NCBI GenBank assembly: GCA_046046915.1
Contig: JBJOIT010000005.1
Coordinates: 1 to 64,000, forward strand
Source: JBEEJZ01 sp046046915
GTDB taxonomy: Bacteria > Pseudomonadota > Gammaproteobacteria > Burkholderiales > Burkholderiaceae_C
Direction of reading: 5' to 3'
Length of the DNA stretch: 64,000 bases
The position numbers were made by a program, and so were the translations under genes. The notes beneath the pieces are model-generated. The model ran no database searches. It was not told the DNA's origin and worked only from the letters and a program-made list of their open reading frames with translations. Below are positions 1-8,992 of the stretch, one piece after another. Every line of letters begins with the position of its first letter. The first letter of the stretch is position 1.

Positions 1-309
1 CGGGTCAGCCGCATTGAATCTCCGGAAGCGGTGCTTCTCACGCCGGAGCAGTCTTTTTTCCTGCGGGAAAACTTCAAGCTGAAGTTGCTCAATGCCCGGC
101 TGGGGTTGCTGGCACGACAGCTTGATGCCTCACGAGCTGATCTGGGTGCCGCAACCGTGATGCTCAGTCGTTACTTTGACAACGATTCACGCAAGGCTGT
201 GGCCGCGGCAACGCTGTTGCAGGCAATACAGGTCCAGATGAAGACGCTGGAGCTGCCGCGGGTCGACGACTCCTTGTCGGCGCTGGCCACAGCTGCTGCT
301 GGACGATAG
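1..309 (+). CDS. hemX: HemX family protein, C-terminal part (truncated by window edge)
   Basis: This is the last 102 codons of a gene whose start lies before the window. The frame is open from base 1 to the stop at 307-309. The segment with LLTPEQSFFLRENFKLKLLN and the following LLARQLDASRADL and ALLQ-type helices resembles the C-terminal domain of HemX, a membrane-anchored protein usually encoded after hemC and hemD. Despite its old annotation as a uroporphyrinogen methyltransferase, its role is unclear. The next gene, hemY, follows after 11 bases, which is the usual order. The N-terminal membrane segment and coiled coil expected for HemX are outside the window. Identification rests on the C-terminal pattern plus the neighbour. 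Confidence 0.85.
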   Translation, partial: RVSRIESPEAVLLTPEQSFFLRENFKLKLLNARLGLLARQLDASRADLGAATVMLSRYFDNDSRKAVAAATLLQAIQVQMKTLELPRVDDSLSALATAAAGR

Positions 310-320
310 GCAGTTCTTTG

Positions 321-1682
321 ATGCGCAGCGCCATCTGGTTCCTCTCGCTGTTTTCCCTGGCGGTCGCGGCTGCCCTGATGGCGGGTAACAACCAAGGCAC
401 CATCACCGTATTCTGGCCGCCATACCGAGTGGACCTCTCACTCAACATGGTGGTGTTGGTCCTGCTAGCCTTTTTTGTGACCTTGCACCTGGGTTTGCGG
501 GCTTTGTCTGCATTGTTTGCCATACCGGGGCAGGCCAAGCGCTGGCGCCAGCAGCAACGCGAGCGCAACATTTTGTCCACCTTGCTCGACTCACTGGCGC
601 TGATGTCTGCGGGTCGATTTGTTAGGGCACAAAAGTCAGCGGAGCAGGCACTGTTGCTACAGGCGTCGCTTGAAACGGCTGCAGAACGACCAGCCTACGC
701 CGGGCGCCTGAAGGCTATCTCCCACCTGATGGCAGCGCAAAGTGCTCAGGCCGTAAAAAATACATCAGAGCGTGACAAACATTTTGAGTTGGCCATGCAA
801 GCCGCTCAGGAGCGCGAAGCCAGCGATGTACGTGAAGGCTTGCAATTGCGTGCGACGCAGTGGGCACTTGCGGACCGTGATGCGCAAGGGGCTATTGCTC
901 GACTGGAGGCTTTGCCCCAAGGGGCCAGTCGGCGCACGCTGGCCTTGCGTTTGCAGCTTGAGGCCAGCCGGATGGCGGGGAAAACAGCTGTTGCCCTGGA
1001 AACGGCCCGGCTATTGTCCAAGCACCGTGCGTTTTCTCAGGCCAGCTCGCGAGGGGTGCTGCGCAGCCTGGCGCTGGATTGGATTGCAGCTACACACGAC
1101 GGACCTCAAGTCATTTCTGCCTGGCAAAAACTTGACGAGGTGGAGCGGCGGTTGCCGGAGGTGGCATGTGCAGCATCCCATCGTCTGATGTCCCTCGGCG
1201 GCAGTCCTGTGCTGGCAAGAGAGTGGCTACTGCCGCTGTGGGACAACATGGTGCGCGACCCCCATACCTTGTCGGAAGTTCAGCAATACACCTTGGTGCA
1301 AGTGCTCAAAATAAGTTTTGACGCAGCCAACGGCAAGCCTGGGCTGGACTGGCTGGAGAGGGTTGAATCCGCCCAGCGCTTGCAGGCTCGGCAGGTCTTG
1401 TTTTCTTACCTGGCTGGTGTGGTGTGCCACCACTTGCAGCTGTGGGGCAAATCCGCGCAGATGTTGCGTGCCGCACTTCCCCGTCTGGTGCAAGCCGATT
1501 TCCAGCGCAGCGCCTGGTGTTTGTTGGCGGAAATGGCGCAGGAGCAGGGTGACATGGAGGGGGCTTGTCATGCCTGGAAGCAGGCGGCACTCTGTCAGGA
1601 TCGTGTCGTGACCGGTCAGCTGCCTGTCACGGAGCTGGGTTTGAATGGTTTGGATAAATCACAAAAAGGTAGTCTGGTATGA
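321..1682 (+). CDS. hemY: HemY, heme-biosynthesis-associated TPR membrane protein
   Basis: A 453-residue inner-membrane protein of the HemY family. It has an N-terminal hydrophobic segment (about residues 3-22), a conserved stretch with VFWPPYRVDLSLN (about 29-41), a second membrane segment (about 43-65), then a long alpha-helical region with TPR character. HemY is linked genetically to protoheme synthesis, but its biochemical activity is not established; it is unrelated to Gram-positive HemY oxidase. The ATG at 321 is chosen over the TTG at 318 because the N-terminus MRSAIWFLSL is typical. It follows hemX by 11 bases. Its TGA stop overlaps the ATG of the downstream chemoreceptor (ATGA at 1679-1682), implying translational coupling. 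Confidence 0.93.
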   Translation: MRSAIWFLSLFSLAVAAALMAGNNQGTITVFWPPYRVDLSLNMVVLVLLAFFVTLHLGLRALSALFAIPGQAKRWRQQQRERNILSTLLDSLALMSAGRFVRAQKSAEQALLLQASLETAAERPAYAGRLKAISHLMAAQSAQAVKNTSERDKHFELAMQAAQEREASDVREGLQLRATQWALADRDAQGAIARLEALPQGASRRTLALRLQLEASRMAGKTAVALETARLLSKHRAFSQASSRGVLRSLALDWIAATHDGPQVISAWQKLDEVERRLPEVACAASHRLMSLGGSPVLAREWLLPLWDNMVRDPHTLSEVQQYTLVQVLKISFDAANGKPGLDWLERVESAQRLQARQVLFSYLAGVVCHHLQLWGKSAQMLRAALPRLVQADFQRSAWCLLAEMAQEQGDMEGACHAWKQAALCQDRVVTGQLPVTELGLNGLDKSQKGSLV

Positions 1683-3238
1683 ACGCGATGATGTTGATGC
1701 GGCTGTTCACGATACGTTTTCGCATGCTGGGCGCTATTGCGATAGTCTTGTGCTTGTTGGGTCTGCTGGGGGCTGGCGGTCTGTGGGGGATGGCGCGCAT
1801 CCAGGACATGAACCATGAGTTCCAACACGGCCCCTTTGAAGAAGTGAAGCATTTGTCTCACTTGAGGGCGACGATGGGTTTGGTGCGCCAGAGCGAAAAA
1901 GACATGATCATCGAGTACGAGCGGCCACATGAAGTCGAGAAGGCCTACGCACGGTGGAAGGAGAGCCTGGAGCAGGCTGAGCAGTTGATCCGCCTTTTTC
2001 TGCAAGGCGAGGAGGATGCGGATAACCCAGTGGTGCGTGATTTGTCCGCCCGTCTGAAGGTATACGCCCAGGTCTTTGAGCCCACGGCGCGCCAATTGAT
2101 GAGCAGTGGCTACGAGTCGGCGACCACTGCCAATCGTCTTTCGCAAAAGGCAATTGCCGAGATGACCACCGCGCAAGCGCTGGTACAGCAAATTGAATCT
2201 ATCCTGCAAAAAGAGGTCGAGGCAGAAATGCAGGCGCAAGAGGACGCTGCAAACACCACACGCCAGCTGTTTATGGTGGCCCTGGCCCTGGCAGTCATCG
2301 TTGTGGTTCCGCTCACCATCCTGAACATGAACTCCATTTGCAACCCGCTTGAGCGGGTGCGGCAGGCGGCCCGTGAGATGGCGAGTGGCGACCTGTCCAA
2401 ACGCAGCCAGATCGAGGGACGTGATGAAGTGGCCGATCTGCAGCGCGCATTGCGCGAAATGCAGGATGGTCTGGGTGCCCTTGTGTCGCAGGTAAGGGAT
2501 GCCAGCGAGAGCGTGGCTCTGGCCAGCCAGGAAATCGCCTCAGGCAATCAAGACCTGTCACACAGAACCGAGCAGACCGCAAGCAGCGTGCAGGACACGG
2601 TGAGCTCCCTGTCCGATCTGACCGGTCATGTTCAGCAAACGGCTGGGTCAGCTCAAATGGCGTATCAGCTCTCCGGATCGGCGTCCGCTCTGGCACAGCA
2701 GGGTGGCACCATCGTGACCCAGGCGGTGGGCAGCATGCATGAAATCGCAAGTGCCAGCCGCAAGATTGGCGACATCATCGGTCTGATTGACTCCATTGCT
2801 TTTCAGACCAATATCCTCGCCCTCAATGCCGCTGTCGAGGCCGCCAGGGCCGGCGAGCAAGGCCGCGGTTTTGCTGTTGTGGCCAGCGAGGTGCGCAGCC
2901 TGGCGCAGCGCTCGGCAGGTGCTGCCAACGAGATCAAGGCCCTGATCAGCAACAGTGTCGAGACGGTCGATGCTGGCGTTCGACTTGTGGAACAGGCTGG
3001 CCAGTCCATGCAGGAGATGGTGACAGGGGTGCAGCGTGTTGGCGACATCATTGGCGAGATCACCGCATCGGCGACGGACCAGTCCAGTGGCATCGCCCAG
3101 GTCAACCAGTCACTCACGCACATCGACCAAATGACCCAGCAGAATGCCGCTCTGGTCGAGCAATCAGCCGCTGCCGCGGAATCATTGCGCGAGCAGGCCG
3201 GCAAGTTATCCACTGTGGTGGGGCAGTTCCGTCTCTAA
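1679..3238 (+). CDS. Methyl-accepting chemotaxis protein (four-helix-bundle sensor)
   Basis: A 519-residue chemoreceptor. A transmembrane helix at about 16-38 is followed by a helical periplasmic sensor region (about 40-195) of four-helix-bundle type. A second transmembrane helix lies at about 198-219, then a HAMP domain (about 220-275) and a cytoplasmic signalling domain. The hairpin tip with FQTNILALNAAVEAARAGEQ (about 372-391) is the invariant site that contacts CheA and CheW. The protein ends in GKLSTVVGQFRL and has no CheR-binding pentapeptide at the C-terminus. Several in-frame ATGs lie close together (1679, 1688, 1691, 1697); the first is taken because it forms an ATGA overlap with hemY. 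The ligand cannot be deduced. A chemoreceptor coupled to a heme-pathway gene is unexpected. Confidence 0.93.
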   Translation: MNAMMLMRLFTIRFRMLGAIAIVLCLLGLLGAGGLWGMARIQDMNHEFQHGPFEEVKHLSHLRATMGLVRQSEKDMIIEYERPHEVEKAYARWKESLEQAEQLIRLFLQGEEDADNPVVRDLSARLKVYAQVFEPTARQLMSSGYESATTANRLSQKAIAEMTTAQALVQQIESILQKEVEAEMQAQEDAANTTRQLFMVALALAVIVVVPLTILNMNSICNPLERVRQAAREMASGDLSKRSQIEGRDEVADLQRALREMQDGLGALVSQVRDASESVALASQEIASGNQDLSHRTEQTASSVQDTVSSLSDLTGHVQQTAGSAQMAYQLSGSASALAQQGGTIVTQAVGSMHEIASASRKIGDIIGLIDSIAFQTNILALNAAVEAARAGEQGRGFAVVASEVRSLAQRSAGAANEIKALISNSVETVDAGVRLVEQAGQSMQEMVTGVQRVGDIIGEITASATDQSSGIAQVNQSLTHIDQMTQQNAALVEQSAAAAESLREQAGKLSTVVGQFRL

Positions 3239-3282
3239 AGACCCGGGAAAACGGAGCCGGTTGCGCCGTTTATTATGTTGGC

Positions 3283-4356
3283 ATGGCCACACTGATTGAA
3301 CACACTCTGCGCTTGACAGATCACCGTGACCGGGATCTGCTTGAGCTGACTTTGTCCAAAGCCTTGATCGATTTGCTCACCATCCAGCGGGTGGTGGTAG
3401 CGACTCTGATCGCCAAGGACGGCAACCGGCACTGGTTGGAGCAGGCGCGTCTGGATGCGCGGGGCGGCGGCAAAGTGGCTGACAAGCTCCGGCTCGATAT
3501 CAGCAAGTTGCCTCTTTGGGATGATTCCTCTGACCGTGCCAAATGTCTCGAGTCTCGGGACACGCTGGAGGTTGCTTGGGCGGGGCCCAATGGCCCGCGT
3601 ATCACTTACTTTCCCCTGTTTGCGGATTCCCGATTCGACGATCAGGGCGTCATTGAAATCCATTCTGCCGCCCCATTGGACGCCAACGATTGCCTGGTGG
3701 TCGAGCAGCTCAGACACATCTATCGCAATATGTACAGCCTGTTGGCCTACAGCGATCGTGATGCTCTGACCGGACTCCTGAACCGTAAATCGCTGGATGA
3801 CGCGTTTTACAGCGCGGTCCTGGAAGAGTTGGATGGTGTTTCTGGCCAGCGACTGGGGGCCTACGTCGGGCAGGGCACCGGTGACGAGCGCCGCCATCGT
3901 GTGCCTGCCAATTATTGGCTGGGTATGGTGGTGGTGGATCAGTTTGACCTCTTGAGTGACAGGCACGGACACTTGCTGGCGGAAGAGGTGCTGCTACTCG
4001 TGGCCCGTATTCTGAACAATACCTTCAGAACCTATGACCAGCTCTACCGCTTTGACCGTGAGCATTTTGGTGTGCTGATGCATTGCCCGGATGAGTCCGT
4101 GGTGTTCAGTGTTTTTGACCGTTTCCGTGCAAATGTCGATAAGTTCAATTTCCCTCAGGTGGGGCATGTGACGGTGAGTTGCGGTTTCACGTCAGTCATG
4201 GCTGACGACACGCCAGATACAGCACTAGGTAAGACCGAGCGGGCCGTGGACTTTGCGCAAAGGAGCGGACGCAACCAGGTTGTCAGCCACCTTGCCATGG
4301 TTAGAAAAGGCGGCTTTGAGGAGTCTCCGCGTCTTGGTGCTGTGGACTTGTTTTAG
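3283..4356 (+). CDS. GAF-like plus degenerate GGDEF domain protein
   Basis: A 357-residue soluble protein. Residues about 1-150 look like a GAF-type sensory domain; residues about 160-330 are a GGDEF domain. The domain opens with the conserved DALTGLLNR (about 162-170). The catalytic loop that should read GG(D/E)EF reads DREHF (258-262), so both loop glycines and one acidic residue are gone. The usual metal-binding stretch is also altered (DQFDLLSDRHGHLLAEE). An RxxD inhibitory-site motif, RTYD (249-252), is retained exactly five residues before the loop. The protein is probably not an active diguanylate cyclase and may be a c-di-GMP receptor. It follows the chemoreceptor gene after 44 bases and ends at a bidirectional terminator. 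Confidence 0.85.
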   Translation: MATLIEHTLRLTDHRDRDLLELTLSKALIDLLTIQRVVVATLIAKDGNRHWLEQARLDARGGGKVADKLRLDISKLPLWDDSSDRAKCLESRDTLEVAWAGPNGPRITYFPLFADSRFDDQGVIEIHSAAPLDANDCLVVEQLRHIYRNMYSLLAYSDRDALTGLLNRKSLDDAFYSAVLEELDGVSGQRLGAYVGQGTGDERRHRVPANYWLGMVVVDQFDLLSDRHGHLLAEEVLLLVARILNNTFRTYDQLYRFDREHFGVLMHCPDESVVFSVFDRFRANVDKFNFPQVGHVTVSCGFTSVMADDTPDTALGKTERAVDFAQRSGRNQVVSHLAMVRKGGFEESPRLGAVDLF

Positions 4357-4369
4357 TCCACGGCCATAA

Positions 4370-4397
4370 AAAAGGGCACCTGGTGAGTTGCCCTTTT
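4370..4397. terminator. Bidirectional rho-independent terminator
   Basis: A perfect 9-bp stem (AAAAGGGCA at 4370-4378 with TGCCCTTTT at 4389-4397) and a 10-base loop. It is flanked by an A-run on one side and T-rich sequence on the other. It sits between the convergent GGDEF gene and rne, so it can end transcription from both directions. Confidence 0.85.
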
Positions 4398-4434
4398 GAT
4401 TGGCGACGACTCAGATCGCCAAATTGCTTGCTTT

Positions 4435-7383
4435 TCAGGTGCCCGAATTTTGCTCAAAAGGCAGGTTCAGGTCACGTAGATGGCGCTTGGTCTCCACAAG
4501 AACCAGCGGTCCATTGTCGATCTGTACGACAGGCGGACGTTCACGGGGAACGTGGGGCGCTTGCGGTGTTGCCGCAATGGCCGCTTGAGCTGCGGCCACC
4601 TTGCTGGCGTCCGAATTGACCCACTCCAGACCCGAGGCTTGCGCGATCTCTGCCAACTTTGCCAGCGGCAGCTCAAACGCAGTGACCTTGGGCAGCCCAG
4701 TCTCACTGTTGGCGGGGGCAGGCGCAATTGCAGGTACCTGTTCGGCATGAACCTGTGCACCTGCTTCTGGCACGGTTGCGGCAATCACGACTGGTTCAGA
4801 ACGCTCTTGTGCGGTGATCACGGGGGCGGACGCCTCGGGCTCACCATGGTTCAAGGATGCATCGGCCACGCCATTGGCTGCATTTCCCTCTGCACTGGGC
4901 TGTTGATCCCTGGGCGCGCGGTCACCTCGGGCCCCGCGGTTACCGCGGTCACGACCGTAACGATCGCGGCTGCGACGCTCACGCGGCTCACCCTCACGGC
5001 GAGGCTGAGCCTCGCCATCGGAAACTGACTGACTTTCGATCTCGCTTGGCAACGTCGATGCAATGGCTTCAGCCGGCGTCGTCAGTTCGGCGGTGAGCTC
5101 TGTCGCGGCGGCCTGCTGCCGGCGACCGCCCTGGCGTGAGCCACGCTCACCGCGGCCATTGCCGCGAGGCTCAGCTGAACCCTCAGTGCGCTCGGTTGCG
5201 TTGCTTGCTGGCGCATCCTGACGTGCCTGGGCGTCGTCGATGCCGCGCTCCGCTGGCTCAGGCCGATCACCTCGACCTCTGCCTTCGCCACGTTCTGTAC
5301 GCTCACCACGTGAACGCTGTTCACCACGTTCGGGGCGTGACGCACGTTCTGGGCGCTGTTCGTTGCGGGGTGCGTCCAACGTTGCCGCTGAACCACCATT
5401 GACCTCAGCCGTCGCCGGCACAGCCATGCCGTCAACGCGTTCACGTGGGCGATCACCGCGTCCACCACGCCCGCCTCGTCCACCGCGTTGTGAGCGATCA
5501 CCACGGTCACCGCGATCTCCGCGTCCTTCGGGGCGCGCCTCGCCGCGACCACCATCACGACGCTGGCCGTCGCGTGACGGCCGGTTCTCAGGCTTACCGG
5601 TCTGTGGCTCAGGATTCGTCTTTGCGACAGAAGGAGCCACAGGCGCCGGGTTGCTGCCAAACAGCTTCTTGAGCCAAGAGAAGAACCCGGTTTCAGCTGC
5701 AGGTGTTGCCGGCTTGACGACAGGTGCTTCGACTGGAGTCTGTGCCACTGGTGCTGGTTTGGGAACTGCGATAGGAGCTGGAGCATCTGGCAAAACGCCC
5801 TTGATCACCGGGGTTTGGCGATTGGTGGGCTCTTGCGATCGGCGTGTGACGGCCGTTGGGTCTTCCACTTCTTCTGCCAGTTTGTAGCTGGCATCGATGT
5901 TGTCCAGGCGCGGATCGTCGTGCTTCAGGCGCTCCAGACGGTAGTTGGGAGTTTCCAGCGTCTTGTTGGGAACCAGCAGCACGTTGATGCGCTGCTTCAG
6001 TTCGATCTTGGCAATTTCCGAACGCTTTTCATTGAGCAGGAATGAGGCCACCTCGACCGGTACTTGGCACAGCACGGATGCAGTGCTGTCCTTGAGTGAC
6101 TCTTCTTGAATCACACGCAGGATCTGAAGTGCACTGGATTCTGTGTCGCGGATATGACCGGCGCCACCGCAACGGGGGCAGGGAATGGATGCACCTTCGC
6201 TGAGCGCTGGGCGCAAACGCTGACGGCTCATTTCCATCAGGCCGAACTTGCTGATCGTGCCGAATTGAACGCGTGCACGGTCCTGGCGCAGTGCGTCGCG
6301 CAGCCTGTTTTCGACATCGCGGCGGTTGCGGCTTTCTTCCATGTCGATGAAGTCAATCACGATCAGACCGCCCAGGTCACGCAAACGCATCTGGCGGGCC
6401 ACCTCGTCGGCGGCTTCCAGGTTGGTGCGGGTCGCGGTCTCTTCGATGTCGCCACCCTTGATGGCGCGGGCCGAGTTGACGTCTACAGAGACCAAGGCTT
6501 CGGTATGGTCGATCACGATGGCGCCGCCGCTGGGCAGTTGTACCGTGCGGGCATAGGCCGACTCGATCTGGTGCTCGATCTGGAAACGGCTGAACAAGGG
6601 CGCGTCATCACGGTAGCGCTTCACGCGGGCCGCATGTTCGGGCATCACATGGGCCATGAACTGCTGGGCCTGTTCGTACACATCGTCCGTGTCGATCAGG
6701 ATGTCGCCAATGTCGTGGTTGAAGTAATCGCGAATCGCACGGATGACCAGGGAAGACTCCTGATAAATCAGGAATGCGCCTTTGCCGCCCTTGGCTGCGC
6801 CATCAATGGCCGTCCAGAGCTTAAGGAGGTAGTTCAAGTCCCACTGCAATTCGGGGGCACTGCGACCAATGCCCGCCGTACGCGCAATGATGCTCATCCC
6901 GTTAGGGTATTCGAGCTGATCCAGCGCCTCTTTCAATTCGGCACGGTCTTCGCCCTCGATGCGGCGGCTGACACCACCACCACGGGGGTTGTTGGGCATC
7001 AAGACAACGTATCGGCCGGCCAAGGAAACAAAGGTGGTCAGGGCAGCCCCTTTGTTGCCGCGCTCTTCTTTCTCTACCTGAACCAGTAGTTCCTGGCCTT
7101 CCTTGATCACATCTTGGATGCGGGCCTGGCTAGCACTGACGCCGGCCTGGAAGTACTGTCGGGAGATTTCCTTAAAGGGCAGAAAGCCATGACGGTCTTC
7201 ACCGTAGTCCACAAAACAGGCTTCGAGCGAGGGCTCGACGCGGGTCACGACCGCCTTGTAAATATTCCCCTTGCGTTGTTCGCGCCCTTCAATCTCAATT
7301 TCGTAGTCGAGCAGTTTTTGCCCATCCACGATCGCCAGTCGGCGTTCTTCTGCCTGGGTGGCGTTGATCAGCATCCGTTTCAT
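4435..7383 (-). CDS. rne: Ribonuclease E
   Basis: A 982-residue endoribonuclease that cuts single-stranded RNA and assembles the RNA degradosome. An S1 RNA-binding domain lies at about 36-120. The catalytic metal-binding aspartates are D301 (SVDVNS) and D344 (IVIDFID). The zinc-link CPRC motif that joins the dimers is at 402-405. After about residue 500 the protein is disordered, with Arg/Gly-rich repeats such as RGDRGDRGDR and RGGRGGRGGRGD for RNA binding. It ends in a conserved-looking segment LVLVETKRHLRDL. The start at 7383 is chosen because AAGGA lies 9 bases upstream and the protein begins MKRMLINATQ as in the family; the open frame extends further upstream without homology. It is divergent from rluC across a long leader, as in E. 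coli. Confidence 0.97.
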   Translation of the reverse strand: MKRMLINATQAEERRLAIVDGQKLLDYEIEIEGREQRKGNIYKAVVTRVEPSLEACFVDYGEDRHGFLPFKEISRQYFQAGVSASQARIQDVIKEGQELLVQVEKEERGNKGAALTTFVSLAGRYVVLMPNNPRGGGVSRRIEGEDRAELKEALDQLEYPNGMSIIARTAGIGRSAPELQWDLNYLLKLWTAIDGAAKGGKGAFLIYQESSLVIRAIRDYFNHDIGDILIDTDDVYEQAQQFMAHVMPEHAARVKRYRDDAPLFSRFQIEHQIESAYARTVQLPSGGAIVIDHTEALVSVDVNSARAIKGGDIEETATRTNLEAADEVARQMRLRDLGGLIVIDFIDMEESRNRRDVENRLRDALRQDRARVQFGTISKFGLMEMSRQRLRPALSEGASIPCPRCGGAGHIRDTESSALQILRVIQEESLKDSTASVLCQVPVEVASFLLNEKRSEIAKIELKQRINVLLVPNKTLETPNYRLERLKHDDPRLDNIDASYKLAEEVEDPTAVTRRSQEPTNRQTPVIKGVLPDAPAPIAVPKPAPVAQTPVEAPVVKPATPAAETGFFSWLKKLFGSNPAPVAPSVAKTNPEPQTGKPENRPSRDGQRRDGGRGEARPEGRGDRGDRGDRSQRGGRGGRGGRGDRPRERVDGMAVPATAEVNGGSAATLDAPRNEQRPERASRPERGEQRSRGERTERGEGRGRGDRPEPAERGIDDAQARQDAPASNATERTEGSAEPRGNGRGERGSRQGGRRQQAAATELTAELTTPAEAIASTLPSEIESQSVSDGEAQPRREGEPRERRSRDRYGRDRGNRGARGDRAPRDQQPSAEGNAANGVADASLNHGEPEASAPVITAQERSEPVVIAATVPEAGAQVHAEQVPAIAPAPANSETGLPKVTAFELPLAKLAEIAQASGLEWVNSDASKVAAAQAAIAATPQAPHVPRERPPVVQIDNGPLVLVETKRHLRDLNLPFEQNSGT

Positions 7384-7951
7384 CGGTCGCATTCCTTCTA
7401 CTTGGCGGGTCCTCGTGCAGTCATTGCCTGCGACTTGGGCCCTGTAACACGCTCTTGACGAGCTTGAGATGCCAGACTGACGGGTTTGATCCGAGGAGGA
7501 ATTGCCGAAGTTGCGTCGCTCAAACCATGAGCCGAAGCGTGGGCGCGGGGAAGGGGGCGAGGGGATGCATTTGTGCACCGGTTACCTGCTTGGTAACTGA
7601 TGGCGTCCGTTGTGCGGGCGCTGGCGGCTGATTCATGCCCAACAGCGGGGCTAAGAAGCTCCGCAGGCACAAGGGAATCAGACAAAACAACACAAAAAAC
7701 TCGCTCATTTCCGCTCGCAGACACTAGATCTACGAGCTTGGGTATTCCGTATCAATGAATCAATATGTCAGTCATGACGGGTCGGGGGCCTGCCACCGCA
7801 AACATCTGGCTTGCAATCTACAGGCGGCCAACCCGGTGGCATCGACCTACCAGCGTGGCGTACTTCGCAAGTGTCCTGGCTCGGTGAACTAAACTCCACT
7901 TCACAACAGGGTCAACCTTCAGTCAAATCAACCACTTACGGCGCATCGCTA
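7384..7951. promoter_or_regulatory. Divergent rne/rluC intergenic region with long rne leader
   Basis: This 568-bp gap holds no convincing gene. On the minus strand a candidate promoter has TTGATA (7755-7750) and TAGATC (7732-7727) with a 17-bp spacer. That would give an rne leader of roughly 340 nt containing a U-rich tract (complement of about 7681-7700). In E. coli a leader of about 360 nt lets RNase E cut its own message and so control its level; the arrangement here is consistent with that, but no conserved hairpin could be confirmed by eye. For rluC no strong promoter stands out; a TATAGG-like box lies at about 7964, inside the chosen reading frame. Confidence 0.4.
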
Positions 7952-8992
7952 GTGAAAGTCATTATAGGGGCCAATCGGCCGGCAGCAGCGCCAGCAACAC
8001 CTGAGCAGATTTTGCCCAACGCACCAGCCGCCAGGACCGTTTGTGTGGATGAAAACTCGGTCGGCCAACGGCTGGACAACTTTCTCATCAGCGAACTCAA
8101 GGGCGTCCCCAAAACGCACGTCTACCGCATCATCAGGAGTGGTGAGGTGAGGGTTAACAAAGGCCGTGCCAGTGCAGACAGCCGCTTGCAGATCGGTGAT
8201 CTGGTGCGCCTGCCTCCTCTGCGTTTGCCGACAGCATCTGCGGACCCTGGCGAGCAACTTGTGCCGCCCAGGGACTTCCCGATTCTGTTTGAAGATGATC
8301 ACGTTCTTGCGATTGACAAGCCCGCCGGTGTTGCCGTGCATGGTGGCAGTGGTGTTAGCTTTGGTGTGATCGAGCAGATGCGGCGGGCGCGTCCTGCGGC
8401 GCGTTTTCTGGAGCTTGTGCACCGTCTGGACCGCGAGACCTCAGGTATTTTGCTCATCGCCAAGAAAAGGTCTGCACTGACGAACCTCCAGGATCAGTTT
8501 CGTGAGCGTGAGACTGGTAAAACCTATCTCGCTTTGGTGCAGGGGGCCTGGCCCGAGAACGTCAAAGTCATTGATGCCCCTCTATATAAGTATGTGCAGA
8601 CCGGCCAGGAAGGTGCTCCAGGAGTCGGTGAAAGACGCGTGAAGGTGGTTTCCAAGGACGATCCTGAAGGCATGCGTTCGGTCACTTTGGTCAGGGTGAA
8701 CCGCCAATTGGAGCGTTTTTCATTGCTGGAAGTCACCATCAAGACGGGGCGAACGCACCAGATTCGTGTTCACCTGGCGTCCGTGGGGCACCGGATTGTG
8801 GGCGATGACAAATATGGCGACTTCGAGCTCAACCGTACTTTGCAGCGCCAAGGGCTCAAACGCATGTTCCTGCATGCATGGCGTTTGCAGTTCAATCACC
8901 CGGTTAGTGGCGAGCGGCTCACCTTGAACGCCGAACTACCCCCAGAGTTGGAGAATTTCCTTGTCACATCCTCCGCGCGTGCGCCAGTTTGA
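7952..8992 (+). CDS. rluC: 23S rRNA pseudouridine synthase RluC
   Basis: A 346-residue RluA-family pseudouridine synthase, expected to modify U955, U2504 and U2580 of 23S rRNA. An S4 RNA-binding domain near residues 25-85 includes VGQRLDNFLI, GVPKTHVYRIIRSGEVRVNK and DLVRLPP. The catalytic domain has the HRLDRETSG motif, whose aspartate is the nucleophile, and the later GRTHQIRVHL motif. The GTG at 7952 gives MKVIIG-like family N-termini but lacks a clear ribosome binding site. The frame stays open to a TTG at 7811, so the true start is uncertain. The 3' end overlaps the next gene by 32 bases. Confidence 0.93.
   Translation: MKVIIGANRPAAAPATPEQILPNAPAARTVCVDENSVGQRLDNFLISELKGVPKTHVYRIIRSGEVRVNKGRASADSRLQIGDLVRLPPLRLPTASADPGEQLVPPRDFPILFEDDHVLAIDKPAGVAVHGGSGVSFGVIEQMRRARPAARFLELVHRLDRETSGILLIAKKRSALTNLQDQFRERETGKTYLALVQGAWPENVKVIDAPLYKYVQTGQEGAPGVGERRVKVVSKDDPEGMRSVTLVRVNRQLERFSLLEVTIKTGRTHQIRVHLASVGHRIVGDDKYGDFELNRTLQRQGLKRMFLHAWRLQFNHPVSGERLTLNAELPPELENFLVTSSARAPV

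Noticed and set aside
5240..5560. Repetitive DNA considered as a CRISPR or tandem repeat array
   Set aside because: Repeats are irregular and explained by the Arg/Gly-rich coding region of rne.
6106..7089. Long open frame on the plus strand inside rne (327 codons)
   Set aside because: It is the shadow of the rne coding frame; no family motif or ribosome binding site, and rne is certain.
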